Below, one piece after another: positions 46,753 to 58,010 of a DNA stretch of 64,000 nucleotides. Source of the stretch: Chrysomallon squamiferum. Taxonomy: Eukaryota > Mollusca > Gastropoda > Neomphalida > Peltospiridae. The position numbers were made by a program, and so were the translations under genes. The notes beneath the pieces are model-generated. The model saw nothing but the letters and a program-made list of their open reading frames with translations. It made no database searches and was not told the origin of the DNA. Positions within the stretch are counted from its first letter, which is position 1, and each line of letters opens with the position of its first letter. The stretch covers positions 16,924,771 to 16,988,770 of the forward strand of contig CM022676.1 in assembly GCA_012295275.1 (NCBI GenBank), written 5' to 3'.

Positions 46753-47422
46753 CAGATTTTATAACTTACGTATAAACAATGCAATCTAGTAGTACTTAAT
46801 CTATTCAATTGTTTTAATCTGTTTTAAAGAAGATTTATGTAAGATGAGTATACATATATCTCGTAGCACGATTTTTTATTACAAACGTGCATGATGTATA
46901 TAAACTTCTCATTCCTTATTTATTAGTTTACTGTCATTTTTTTTATTTATTCATATATTTATACTTTTTTATTTTTATTTATCTATTTATTTATTATTAT
47001 TTTTTTTTTTTTTATATATGAAACATAATATGTAGATACATTGTGTATGTATTTCCTGGTTGTTAGACATGAAAAAAAGAACTCTTGTTTGATTTATTTA
47101 TCATTTTTTCTTACTAAGACTACCAAGTCTTTGTTTATTTATTTATGTATGAGATAGAAGTAAACGAAAAACAGAAAAATAAATTTGTACTTTTTATCAT
47201 GAATGTTCACACTGTCTATTTTTGTATTTAATTTGTGTTTAAAATGTAAACAGGTGAATTACAAAAATATAGAAATAAATGTATCATGTATTATTATTTA
47301 CATTTTGCTATTTATTTATTTGTTTCTGTGTTACTTTTCTGCACACATTGAGTCATAGTATATGTATATGTTTGCGTATATATGTGTGCGTGTATGTACA
47401 CACAAAAATAACATACATACAT

Positions 47423-47466
<44 letters not shown>

Positions 47467-47470
47467 ACAC
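45970..47470. other. Gene-free stretch with microsatellites
   Basis: TTA tracts at 45998-46060 and 46683-46750 and a (CA)n at 47421-47470. No exon signature seen on either strand. Confidence 0.6.
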
Positions 47471-47523
47471 CGTGCACTAGTAGAAAAATAACCTTTGACA
47501 AACCGAGATTTGTGTATAAACTA

Positions 47524-48152
47524 GTGTAGCAGGAAATGACAAACCCTGTAAATCACAAACCCATCCTAATATACAACACACAACAGTAGTGATGCTGTTT
47601 TTAATTGCATCTCACTATAAACATTCCTTTTATATGTGGTTTTGATATGAACAACATATATTTCACGTTATAATTTTTTTTCGCACATATTTTTGCCCAA
47701 AATTAATTATGTTTTTGTTTAAGAACAGTTTCAAGTACAGTATGTCTGTTAAATAGCAACAAATAGTATTTCTTGCCGCCGCAACCTCAAAATTTGAGAT
47801 TTTTCTAATTTGTTTTTAGCTGCAGCTTGAAAAAGCTCTAGTCCCATGATTGTGGTACACAACTCAAAAATAAAAAGAGCGACAGGCTGATTTGAAATTA
47901 TTTACAGACAATCTTCCTTCATAAACAATAATTAACTAAAGCACTGATAACACCTGTTGTAGTACTGAGAAACTGTATATAAACGTTTCTCTTCTGACTG
48001 AGATTCAAAGTCTATGCCAGTGGTGTGCCAGAAGATAGGATTAACAGGGATGCTATGCACTGTGCTATTCCACGTGGGGAGGGGACATTTTCTAGCAAAT
48101 TACAAAGCCTGGGATGTGTGATTTTCAGGGGTTTGTAATTAACTGCTACACC
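47524..48152. mobile_element. Inverted-repeat element, about 630 bp
   Basis: Left end TGTAGCAGGAAATGACAAAC CCTGTAAATCACA and right end (read inverted) TGTAGCAGTTAATTACAAAC CCCTGAAAATCACA match over about 40 bp with several mismatches. The interior has no ORF. It is a non-autonomous DNA transposon candidate; no clear target-site duplication. Confidence 0.6.
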
Positions 48153-48531
48153 GGCACATTTCAGTTTCCCTTCCAGCTACTGCTAATTTGTTCTGAACAA
48201 AACAGTGGCTAATCAGGATGCTGTCTACTTCAGATACTGGGTGTAAATTCCAGAACAAAATAACAATTGATATAATAATTAGCATTGTGAAAAACCACAC
48301 ACAGTTTTTCGAGTGCGATTACTTCTTAAACGCTGACTGCAATTTACATGTAATTAATAACCGTGTGCTGACGTTTTGTCTCTGTTTAAATGTATATATA
48401 TATATATATATATATATAAACATACACAGAAAGGTATCTACCCGTCACGTCTGTCTTGCACAATCAGAGCAGTATTCAATCTTTATTAAACATATCTACA
48501 CACACGCACATACAAACACGCACTCACAAAC

Positions 48532-48532
<1 letters not shown>

Positions 48533-48598
<66 letters not shown>

Positions 48599-48628
48599 AA
48601 GAGAGACAGAGAGAGAGCGAGAGAGAGT
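48533..48628. repeat. (GA)n microsatellite
   Basis: GA dinucleotides with a few AAAG and CAG interruptions. The following 49.0-50.0 kb is gene-free apart from CA-rich tracts (49310-49395). Confidence 0.95.
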
Positions 48629-50011
48629 TATGCAAAGTCATAGATATAAACGCCTACTTTTTCGTAAATACAAATAAACCAATTCACGAAAACATAACAC
48701 TTATATATAAAAACAAGGAACTTGCACAAGTGTGTGTGTGCGTGTGTGTGTATTAAACTTTACACCGTTTAAAAAAGGAGAAAAAACAAAGGTTAGACAA
48801 GTGTCTTACCAGATGCCGCGCGAAATGCTTATCAAAGCAAGATCAAAGTTTGAAATTCTCTAAGGTGATCTTCTGTATTTCAAACGGAACCGCTGCCGCC
48901 GATTTTCTATCTTCATCACTGTGTATGTGTTCACATACACTAAAATGAGAATAGATATCATGTTTCATACATTAACTCAGCATATGTAAAACTAAAAAGA
49001 GCCCTTGGAAACATTGTACGACTTTTCTTTCATTATGTTAATATTGTTTTGGTTTCTCTAGATTTACACCGCTTCTCGATATCTTGAATGAATGTTTTGC
49101 CGAACCAGTCTATCTGGAAATCATGACTATAAGAGCAACCTACAGCCTAGTATAAATAATACAAGTTATCGATTCGCTGGTTTTCATAATCTTCCAGTTC
49201 ACTCGATCATATCGTGATGTTTTAAAACGAAACAGTACTCTTTCCCAATGTCCTTCTCTGAAATATCAATCAGTTTTAATAATAATAGTAATAATAATAA
49301 TAGTGATACTAGTACACACACATACACACATGCACACACACATACACTCACACATACACAAAGACCCCCCACACCCATACGTAAACACACACATTAATAC
49401 GCTGCCGTCTCAGGAAAACGGACTTTAACTAACCCGGATTTCTATGTAAATTTTAGAACAAAATAACAATTTATATAGAAATGAGTATTGTCAACAGCTG
49501 CACTCAAAATACACAGAGAAAACAACAAAATACCCAGAGACGTGTAAATACCAGTCATCTCTGTCATGCACAACAACATTATTCACTCATTCTTTAACAT
49601 ATCTACACACACACGCTAGCGCGTGCACACAGGGACACACATTGAGAGAGTGAGAGAGATTTAAATACCCATTATCTCTGGTTAAGACGCAAAGACAAGT
49701 ATTTATTCTTTTTTAAATATATCGATATAGACGCAAGCACAGACGAACACACTCATACATGTTTAAAAATAGAGAGGCTAAGAAGTACAAAGTTAAAGAG
49801 ATAAACAAAGCTCCTTTTTTAAATACAGAAAAACCAATTCATAAAACATAACATTTATCTATAAAGCAAGGTACTTCTATAATTGAAATAAATACTTGCT
49901 GATGGTGAGTTTAGAGAATAAATTACTTTTAGTAATAAATATTAGTACTGCTGTGTATATCAAATAGTCCAAAGACAGTCACACCTGAGGGAAATAAAAA
50001 GTAGTTTTTTG

Positions 50012-50248
50012 CTGATAACGGAACAATGTTTTTCACATGTCATCAAACAGCACAAACAGTGATGTCACGTTCACATGGAACAACGAATCACGTGATCAGT
50101 ATATAAGTAACAATAGTCAAAAACAGAGGTTTACAGGTAAGCATGGTTACATTTATCGGAATATTTTGATATTCGTGTCTCGCTTGTACCAGGATGGAGA
50201 CGTGATTTTCTGTTCTGTAGTCAACACAAACATCTCCAATTTTAAAAC
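50012..50248 (+). pseudogene. Decayed Ig-like domain exon
   Basis: One frame gives ADNGTMFFTCH and a +1 shifted frame continues SSNSTNSDVTFTWNNESRDQ, RFTGKHGYIYRNILIF and DGDVIFCSVVNTNISNF. Together these give B-strand Cys, core Trp and F-strand Cys of an Ig domain resembling exon 60199-60510 (KHG and IQCTVRNTH at the same places). The frameshift at about 50040 and the (TC)n expansion directly after (50259-50358), where the last strand and donor should be, indicate a dead exon. Confidence 0.6.
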
Positions 50249-50255
50249 ACACACA

Positions 50256-50361
<106 letters not shown>

Positions 50362-50459
50362 CTGCATTTTTGTTGATGTGTTATTTATATAGTGTGTGTG
50401 TGTATATATATATATATCTGTGTGTATATATAGGTGTGTGGGTGTATACAGTAAAATGA

Positions 50460-51378
50460 GTGGCTTGTGTTACGGACTTTTGATTCGCAGAAGAATCTGC
50501 TGATTTTTTGTTATTAGGTGAGATCGGTGGAACGGTCGCTGTCCACTGAACGCACTGGATAACTAACTAGTCACACCCACATACACGCGCACACACGCAT
50601 ACACACACACGGACACACACAGAGGCACTCACAGACACACACACACAGTGGACTCACTTGGGACCAGCGAGGTATGCCCTTTTAAACAGATCGCCGGTTT
50701 TTAAACATTTTATGAAAAATGTCATATTTCAAACTCCAGAACTCTACAGTTTTTCAGGATAATAGAATTTATGAATTGTTTTACGAAGAAAAGGGACTCA
50801 GTTTTATATCAGCACTTTTAATAGCTTGAAAATTATACGTTACTGAGTTGTTTTCTAAGTATTTCAATTTAACACACTTTGCTATTATCTTACATTTCTT
50901 ACAATGGCGTTACCTTTTAATATAGTATCTCATTTCACACATACACACACACATACACAGACACACACATTGTTTGATAAATATAACATAACGTGAAGCT
51001 ATTTACGAATGCGGGACAGAAAAGTAAAGATCAAAATGACATAATGAAATCTTAGACTTTCGGTAACGGTTCAGGTATAAATGAGAATAGCCTCTGTGAT
51101 TTAATTAATTAATAGCAATGAAAAACAGGATGCAAATATGACATAATAATCGTATATATTTCATTAGTTGAATAATCTAAATACATACAGTTTGTTTCTA
51201 TGCTTGAAAGAGAGACTGCACAAAAGACAGGTATGATGCAAACGTTTTAAGTGTCACGTTCATTAAAACTAATACAATATCACAAATACAGGCAAACTAG
51301 AAGTATAATTGTAAATTTAATACATTTGATTATTTTAATAACTGTAATTAATCTAATCTCTCTCTTTCTCTCTCTCTT

Positions 51379-51464
<86 letters not shown>

Positions 51465-51725
51465 ATACACCTACATATATATGCGCATACGTGTGTGTGT
51501 GTGAAACAAGTCTGATTGAGTAAAATTATTATCTTCTGTCAATATAACTAAATTGATTTCCCGATATTAATTATTATATGAAATGTGTTGATAAAGTCGA
51601 GCTGATTCGCCCTGTGTTTATCTACAGCTTTGTCAATAAATTTACAGAGAAGTGGACTGAATTTTATTTTAGCTTATTTAATAGCTTACAAAAATAAACT
51701 TAACTTATATTAAGAGATGTTGCCG

Positions 51726-51778
<53 letters not shown>

Positions 51779-52400
51779 ACAAAACATTATATTCTCTTTT
51801 CGATATATATATATATATTTGTCATTTCGAACTTTAGATTTGTGGGGAAGATACATACGCACACATTTTTTTCCCATGAAAGAAAAGGTTGAAGAGACAA
51901 AGTGAAGTCTCCCACGTTTGTTCAGTTAACCTCCAAAAAAGGACAGAAATCTTGAATATGGCCACTGTAAGGAGATAAAGATAAGATTTTGTTTTCACTG
52001 ACGAACAAAGGAATGTTTTCTTCTTCTGCGTCTATCTTTCATTTCTTTTTTCTTTTTCATTTATACAGCTTTTCATGTCTCCATTCACCGTATAAACCAG
52101 TTTGAAATATGTTCGAACAATATGTTGTTTACTGAAGCGAAATTACTCTGTTGTTTGTTTTCACGGGTGAATAATAAAAAAGTTACAAGTGTTTTATAAT
52201 GACAGGTTTATTCAGGAGTAGTATAAAGAAAACACTCCACACCCAAGGATGATAAAAAGATGATCGTCTTGTTAAATAAAGCAATAAAGTACATTACAAT
52301 TAAACTAATACATAACGATCTCTCGACATCAAGTAGAAGGTTAAACACTTGTTTTTTGTGTACTTCGCAGCTGCACGACTTTGCTAGCAATTTTTTATCA
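50460..52400. other. Gene-free stretch with large simple repeats
   Basis: CA tracts (50580-50650), (TC)n at 51357-51461 and a homopolymer of about 50 T at 51727-51776 (possible retroposed poly-A tail or assembly-length error). No exon supported. Confidence 0.7.
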
Positions 52401-52408
52401 AACACACA

Positions 52409-52638
52409 TCACTTGATGAAAGTCTTCTTTGAGTTAGAAGTCTGAAAAACTGTTTTTGTCGATCCTTTTTCATTGTACTTCTCCTTCAATTCGTTCAGTT
52501 CAAGCAGCAGTGCTTCAAACAGCTGTGTTTCATCATCATACTTCAATTCATTCAGTTAAAACAGCAGTTTTTGATCATCATCCTTCCGTTTATTCATTTC
52601 AAACTGCAATCTTTCATCGTCATTCTCGTGTATGTCCT
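52409..52638 (-). pseudogene. Coiled-coil repeat frame, candidate last exon with one internal stop
   Basis: Minus strand, after an acceptor-like TTCTTACCTAG: about 75 codons ending KKTFIK and TGA. Three diverged units of about 15-22 residues of the type DDETQLFEALLLELNELK and DDERLQFEMNKRK form an amphipathic, strongly charged helix pattern. One in-frame TAA interrupts between units 2 and 3 (after QKLLF). The DNA shows the matching tandem repeat (CATCAT...TTCAATTCATTCAGTT). Family unknown. Confidence 0.4.
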
Positions 52639-53281
52639 CTAGGTAAGAATAATTTACTGCTCCGTATTTTGAACGCATTATGCTTTTGTTATTTCACGTG
52701 TTTGCTTATCTTTTTGTCTTTCAGTTTGTTCTCTGACTACTTAATTTATTAATGCAACTTGTTTCATTTTACCGTTATGTTTAATGTTTCACCTTGTCTT
52801 TTGGTGTACAAGATGGGTTTTTTCCAGTTCCAATTCATGTTTTGACGTTTCACTTTAGGTTTACACGTTTCAATATAACTTTATTTTGTGAAGTAAATAA
52901 AACTCCTTAATAGCACACTGAAACAAAGAAACTAGAAACCAATTACTTTTTGTTCATCCTTCATTATTATTTTGACAGATGTATGTATGTTTATGTATGT
53001 ATATATGCGAGTGGAAACATACAAACATATACATACAGATATATACATATATACACACACACCCAAACACACATACAAACACACATACAAATATATTTAC
53101 AGAAAAATACGCACTTACGAACTTTTAAAGGCAGTTTTTAAATTGTAAAGTTCCGTTAATTGGCGGCGAAGATACAGCGAGTTCAGTGTGACAAGCTAAA
53201 CCAGCTTTCAATTTTGTCCTATTCAGTGGCTTCTATTTTTCGCACACATACAACACACAAACATAGATCACTCACATATAC

Positions 53282-53324
<43 letters not shown>

Positions 53325-53599
53325 TATGTGTGTTTGTGTAACTTAAATTTATATTAATGTAATACATTTATTTTCATAAATTAGAACGTTAATAAAATAT
53401 CTACAGTTAATATACGTAATAGAAATGTGTGAAATGAAACACAGTGTCATAGATAACGTGTTTTACGTTAAGTAAAATCGAGATTATCTATTTTATTTTC
53501 AGAACCTACAAAATTAATAATAATAATAATAATAATTATAATAAAAGCATATCAAGTATATACATAAACATATACATATACATACATACATATATATAT

Positions 53600-53600
<1 letters not shown>

Positions 53601-53642
<42 letters not shown>
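53601..53642. repeat. (GATA)n microsatellite
   Basis: About 10 GATA units after a TA/CATA tract. A (TA)n run lies at 53288-53321. Confidence 0.95.
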
Positions 53643-53877
53643 TAAGTCTACACATCTGCCGTCAGTGGATTAAGTAAAGGAAACTGGATACATTAACTTA
53701 TTTAAAAGTTTTCATCTTGCATTATAATTTGTTTTAAAGAGTAGGCAAGGCTACAACATACAGTAAACCATATTGGATATTTATCTTTTTCTTTTTTAAA
53801 ATGTATTTTTTCCACTTCATTTGTTTTTACCAAACTAAAGCTTAACTCATACGCATTATTTATTTTATTTATATTAG

Positions 53878-56089
53878 AATCGACAACATCAGAAACAACA
53901 CCATCAAGCAGTAAGTAACATAATCACATTGTTAGCCCTAACCGTGTGCTAATCATTCACGTTATCTCAGTTCCCCTTCCACTGTTCTTAATAAAACCCT
54001 CTGAAATATTAATATGCAAAATCACTAATCAGAAACTGGTCAAGAATGCTTGAAAATTATCATTTTCACAATATAATATGATCTCATCTAATCAACACAT
54101 TTCATTATTAAATTAACGTAAATTATGCAAGTTTGTGGAATCTGAGTAAACACAGACTTAAGACAGCCATAACGAAGGTGTTTGACTCGGGCAAAATGAT
54201 GGATACCACTGATATGGATGATACCAACATAGTGGTCATTGCTGACATCCTAGTCTCAGTAAAATTTCCAGCCAATGTTATATGCGTTCAATTTAACTGG
54301 TTAGTGGTAGACAGAGTTCAGCCAGTCACTGTACAAAACGTGCAGATTCAGTGTTTTTTAACCTCTATTAATTTGCCTTACAAGCAGACAAAAACATGGA
54401 GAAAAAGATAAAGATTTGCTTATAAACGGAGTGTTGTTTCTTTGATCATGAGTTTTTCTGTGAATTAATAACTGCACTTGCAAAACGGGATGTTTTAAAC
54501 ACTACACGTAGAACATGTGCTGAAACTCAACAGTGAAAACCATGTTAAGCATCTTACAAGTATTAGCTCTGGCTGCTTTTAGCACCATTGGAAAGCTCAT
54601 AAAATATGTAGCAAGAGGGGAATAAAAATAAAATGAACATATTTTTCTTTCAAAAAAGGTATATTTCAAGCATAAATTACAATATATTATAAGCAGTCGA
54701 ATTACCACTGTAATATCGTGTCATAGAGGTAACTGAATATATATTCGGCAGAACTTAGAGTTGCAAATACTGAAAAGCTGTGACAATCATAGTAGGTTCA
54801 GTTGATTATTTTCAGTGAAGAACATTGGCTGCTGGCGGTTGTAAACCGGTGACTGCACAGAACAGCTCGTTTAAAGAATGAAACGCTTTTGCGTTAATTT
54901 GTGGTTGGATTTTGAACAGGTGACTGTTAGACGAGTTTCGACTCTGTCTCTGTGTATGTATGTATAGGTAGATAGGTAAACAGACAGTCACAGATACACT
55001 TTGATAATTCAAAACTGAAAAGTATCAATAAAATAGTTTAACTTTCAGGGGATTCAAATATTTACAGCAGTTTCTTCTAATGAATATACATGTACAGGCC
55101 TCTATATATAACCATATCTCTATATGTATGTATGTATGTATTCAGATTACAAACATATTTCACACAGTTCTCTTAACTCACATTTAAATTGCAAATAACA
55201 TGATTCCCACAATACACTCCTTTGTAAATACAAAGAAACACCAATGAGTAAGAGTTAATGGTTCCCTATGACAGTTCTTTGAGGACTGTATGCAATTATA
55301 TATTATGGAAAAAAAAAACAAAAAAAAACTTCGCCTTACATAGACAGATGACCAATAGCAAGTTAATTTTATTCCGCTTAAAGAACAACTTACTATTCTC
55401 TGCTTTGAATTTTAGGAGGTTAATTTCAATTAAATCAATAGTCTAGGACCGCCAAAATGTAAGCATTTGAATTTTTGAAGGTCATTACTAACGGACATAA
55501 GAGCTCGGCTGGGACAAGACTTCCACTTCTGGAGACAGACGTACTTGAAAGATATGAGTACGTGTGTGCTGCTAGATATTTGGTAGTAATTAAAAGATTA
55601 TTTATTTATTTTAGATGAAACAAACGGAAGCGATTCTATATTTTCTTCAATGATTTATGTAATAATCACGTAAGTAATCTTGTAACTATTTCCTTTTTAT
55701 TAGTTATTTAATTGTAATATTAATGTTATAAGCTTTACTCTCAGTATATCTGCATGTATCATCTGAACATATGTCTAGTATCGCTCAGTCTGTTTGTTTC
55801 TGTGATTCTGTATATCTACTTTTCTGTCGGACCGTCTTCTTTTCAATTTTTTCTGTATGTATGTATATATGTACTATCTATATGTACATACAAAGATGTG
55901 CCTATATCGGTGTATGTAATGCTGTCTGTCTACATATATTGTCTGTTTTGATGTCTGTATGCCTTTCTTGTCTGTTTCTCTGCTTTTCTATATCCGTGTG
56001 TCTAATAATTCTTTGTTGATCATGTTTGTTTCATCTTTTTATCTTTCTTCAGTTTTATCAACACCTTAGTCATCACTGGTTTGCTATAG
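53878..56089 (+). CDS. 3' end of a membrane-anchored protein: Ser/Thr stalk plus C-terminal TM exons (partial gene)
   Basis: Three exons. 53878-53910 is 33 bp, phase 1-1, acceptor TATATTAG, donor CA/GTAAGT, encoding STTSETTPSS, a mucin-like stalk unit. 55615-55669 (TTTTAG/AT..., donor AC/GTAAGT) encodes ETNGSDSIFSSMIYVIIT. 56053-56089 (CTTCAG/T) encodes FINTLVIITGLL and then TAG. The last two join in phase 2 to one hydrophobic helix that ends the protein with almost no cytoplasmic residues, suggesting a tail-less or GPI-like anchor. A further acceptor followed by EPTK (53501-53513) runs into a TAA microsatellite and may be a decayed stalk exon. Extracellular exons are not evident apart from the Ig remnant at 50.0 kb. 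Confidence 0.5.
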
Positions 56090-56172
56090 ATCTACATACT
56101 CCTCAGAGATAGATAAAATATTGACAACAATCTAAATTATATTCTTCTTTTTTCTTTGGGTTTTATCATCAA

Positions 56173-56208
<36 letters not shown>

Positions 56209-57500
56209 GATTATTATAACTTGCTTTGTATATTTATATATGTATTAATATGATTGTATTTTTTGTCTAGTTGTATATCCCAAATGAAATATATTACATA
56301 TATATAGTTCTAGAATTTAATTTGTAAGTAAATACAATATTGTATTTAGTGTGAAAGACTGAGCTTATAACATTTTGACAGTTACTTTTAGAATAATTGG
56401 ATAGAATTTAAAACTGTTTTTCTGGCGGTAATAGAATGTTTGTTAAGCAGATTATAATTATTAGTTACGTAATAATTACGAGTTTCTTTTTGTCATTTGT
56501 AAGTAAATAGTGAATTAGTATACATCTGGCAAATACTTGTTAGAATTACAAATCAGAAGTAAGTGATCAGTTAGAATGCTGGAATATTTTCAGTACATTT
56601 GAAAGCATTTCAGAAAAGAAGACATTTTTATAAGAAAAGTGTTGGCGCTGGTTGTTAGTATTCTGACAGTTATTAATGTGTTTAAATATTTATAAAATTA
56701 TTGAAATTCTTTGTTAAGGTTGAAGTGTTTTAATATATTTTTTGTTCCATATTTAAACAGTTTCGAATTTCAACTATGGTGTTGTTTCTACTTTATTTAT
56801 GTTAATTCAAATTTTTCTCTGTTTGAATTTAGTCTATTCAAAGTTAAATTTTCTTTTGAACATGTCATTAAAAAGAATTTTGACGTGTCCGTAACTTGTA
56901 TGTTATGCTCTTTCACGCACTCGTACAGCATGGCGTGCCTTACTAAGCTGCCCTGTTTTCACTATTCTCGTGAAAACGGCTAAAATAAACTCATCTGTAT
57001 TATGAGACTAATCTTTAAAATAATACAATGATGCAATACATGAACTTCAAAGGTTATTATTTATTTAATTAGTTATCTATTTATTTATTATTATTATTTC
57101 TGCTAAAAAATTGGAGACAGTTATTAACCTGAGCTTATGGTAAAATAAAGATAAAAACATATTTTTTTTTTTAAAGATTTTGTTGTTTTTATATCAAAAA
57201 ATCAGTTATTGTTCCAGATTAATTCTGGGCGCGAGTACATTTCGTAATATTATAGAAATTATGTGTCAAGTGCTTTAATATACATGCTCCATGTACACGT
57301 CTTAATTATATATATACTGAATGATTCGAATTTCAACACTGGCAATAACGCTTTCACTTTCTTCTGCTATTATTTTAAGTGAATCTTTTATCTTTAAAAT
57401 AGTTACATGTGTTAATGATTTGTATATAAATAATTTTTAAAGTTATTAAAAGTTTCTCCTTTCTGTATGTTCCGTTTGTTATTTTAAAAATACGTGAGAG

Positions 57501-57533
<33 letters not shown>

Positions 57534-58010
57534 GAGAGAGAGTGTATTTCAGTTATGTTAGAGAGCTGTAATAAAGTGACAGTGTAATGATATTAAATAG
57601 ATTGTTGTTCTTTTTCATTATTGACTGAACTTTGGTTTATAAGGCAAGATATGATGTCATCCTCCTTTCTACTTCTATCTTATTTGCTGAAAATAATAAC
57701 GAAACGGATATTTTCAGACAATATCTGTAATAGTGAGATATTTAAATATGTATTTATTGTAATAAAAAAAAATGTTCATTGTAAGCTGGTTTTAATTTCT
57801 TTCAGCTGATTTGCTATATTACTTTTGTTTACATTGTGTTCTAAACGACCAAATGATTCCGCTTCAGTTTGTATTTGGGTTTTGATACAAATAAAATAAT
57901 GACTTACTGACCGATTCATTAAAAAGTCACCATGTAAACAGCTGTAGATTATTCGTTACATCCAAGAATATAATAAATGTGGTATACGGGTGTGAATAAC
58001 AAACTAAAAG
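56090..58010. other. Gene-free stretch between two Ig-type genes
   Basis: AT-rich with a TTA tract (56176-56210) and a (GA)n (57497-57542). No leader exon for the downstream Ig gene could be identified with confidence. Confidence 0.5.

Noticed and set aside
51727-51776. Poly-T as retrotransposon tail
   Set aside because: No adjacent retrotransposon ORF or target-site duplication recognised; homopolymer only.
54133-54411. 92-codon plus ORF
   Set aside because: No signal peptide, domain, or splice context; composition does not stand out from random AT-rich frames.
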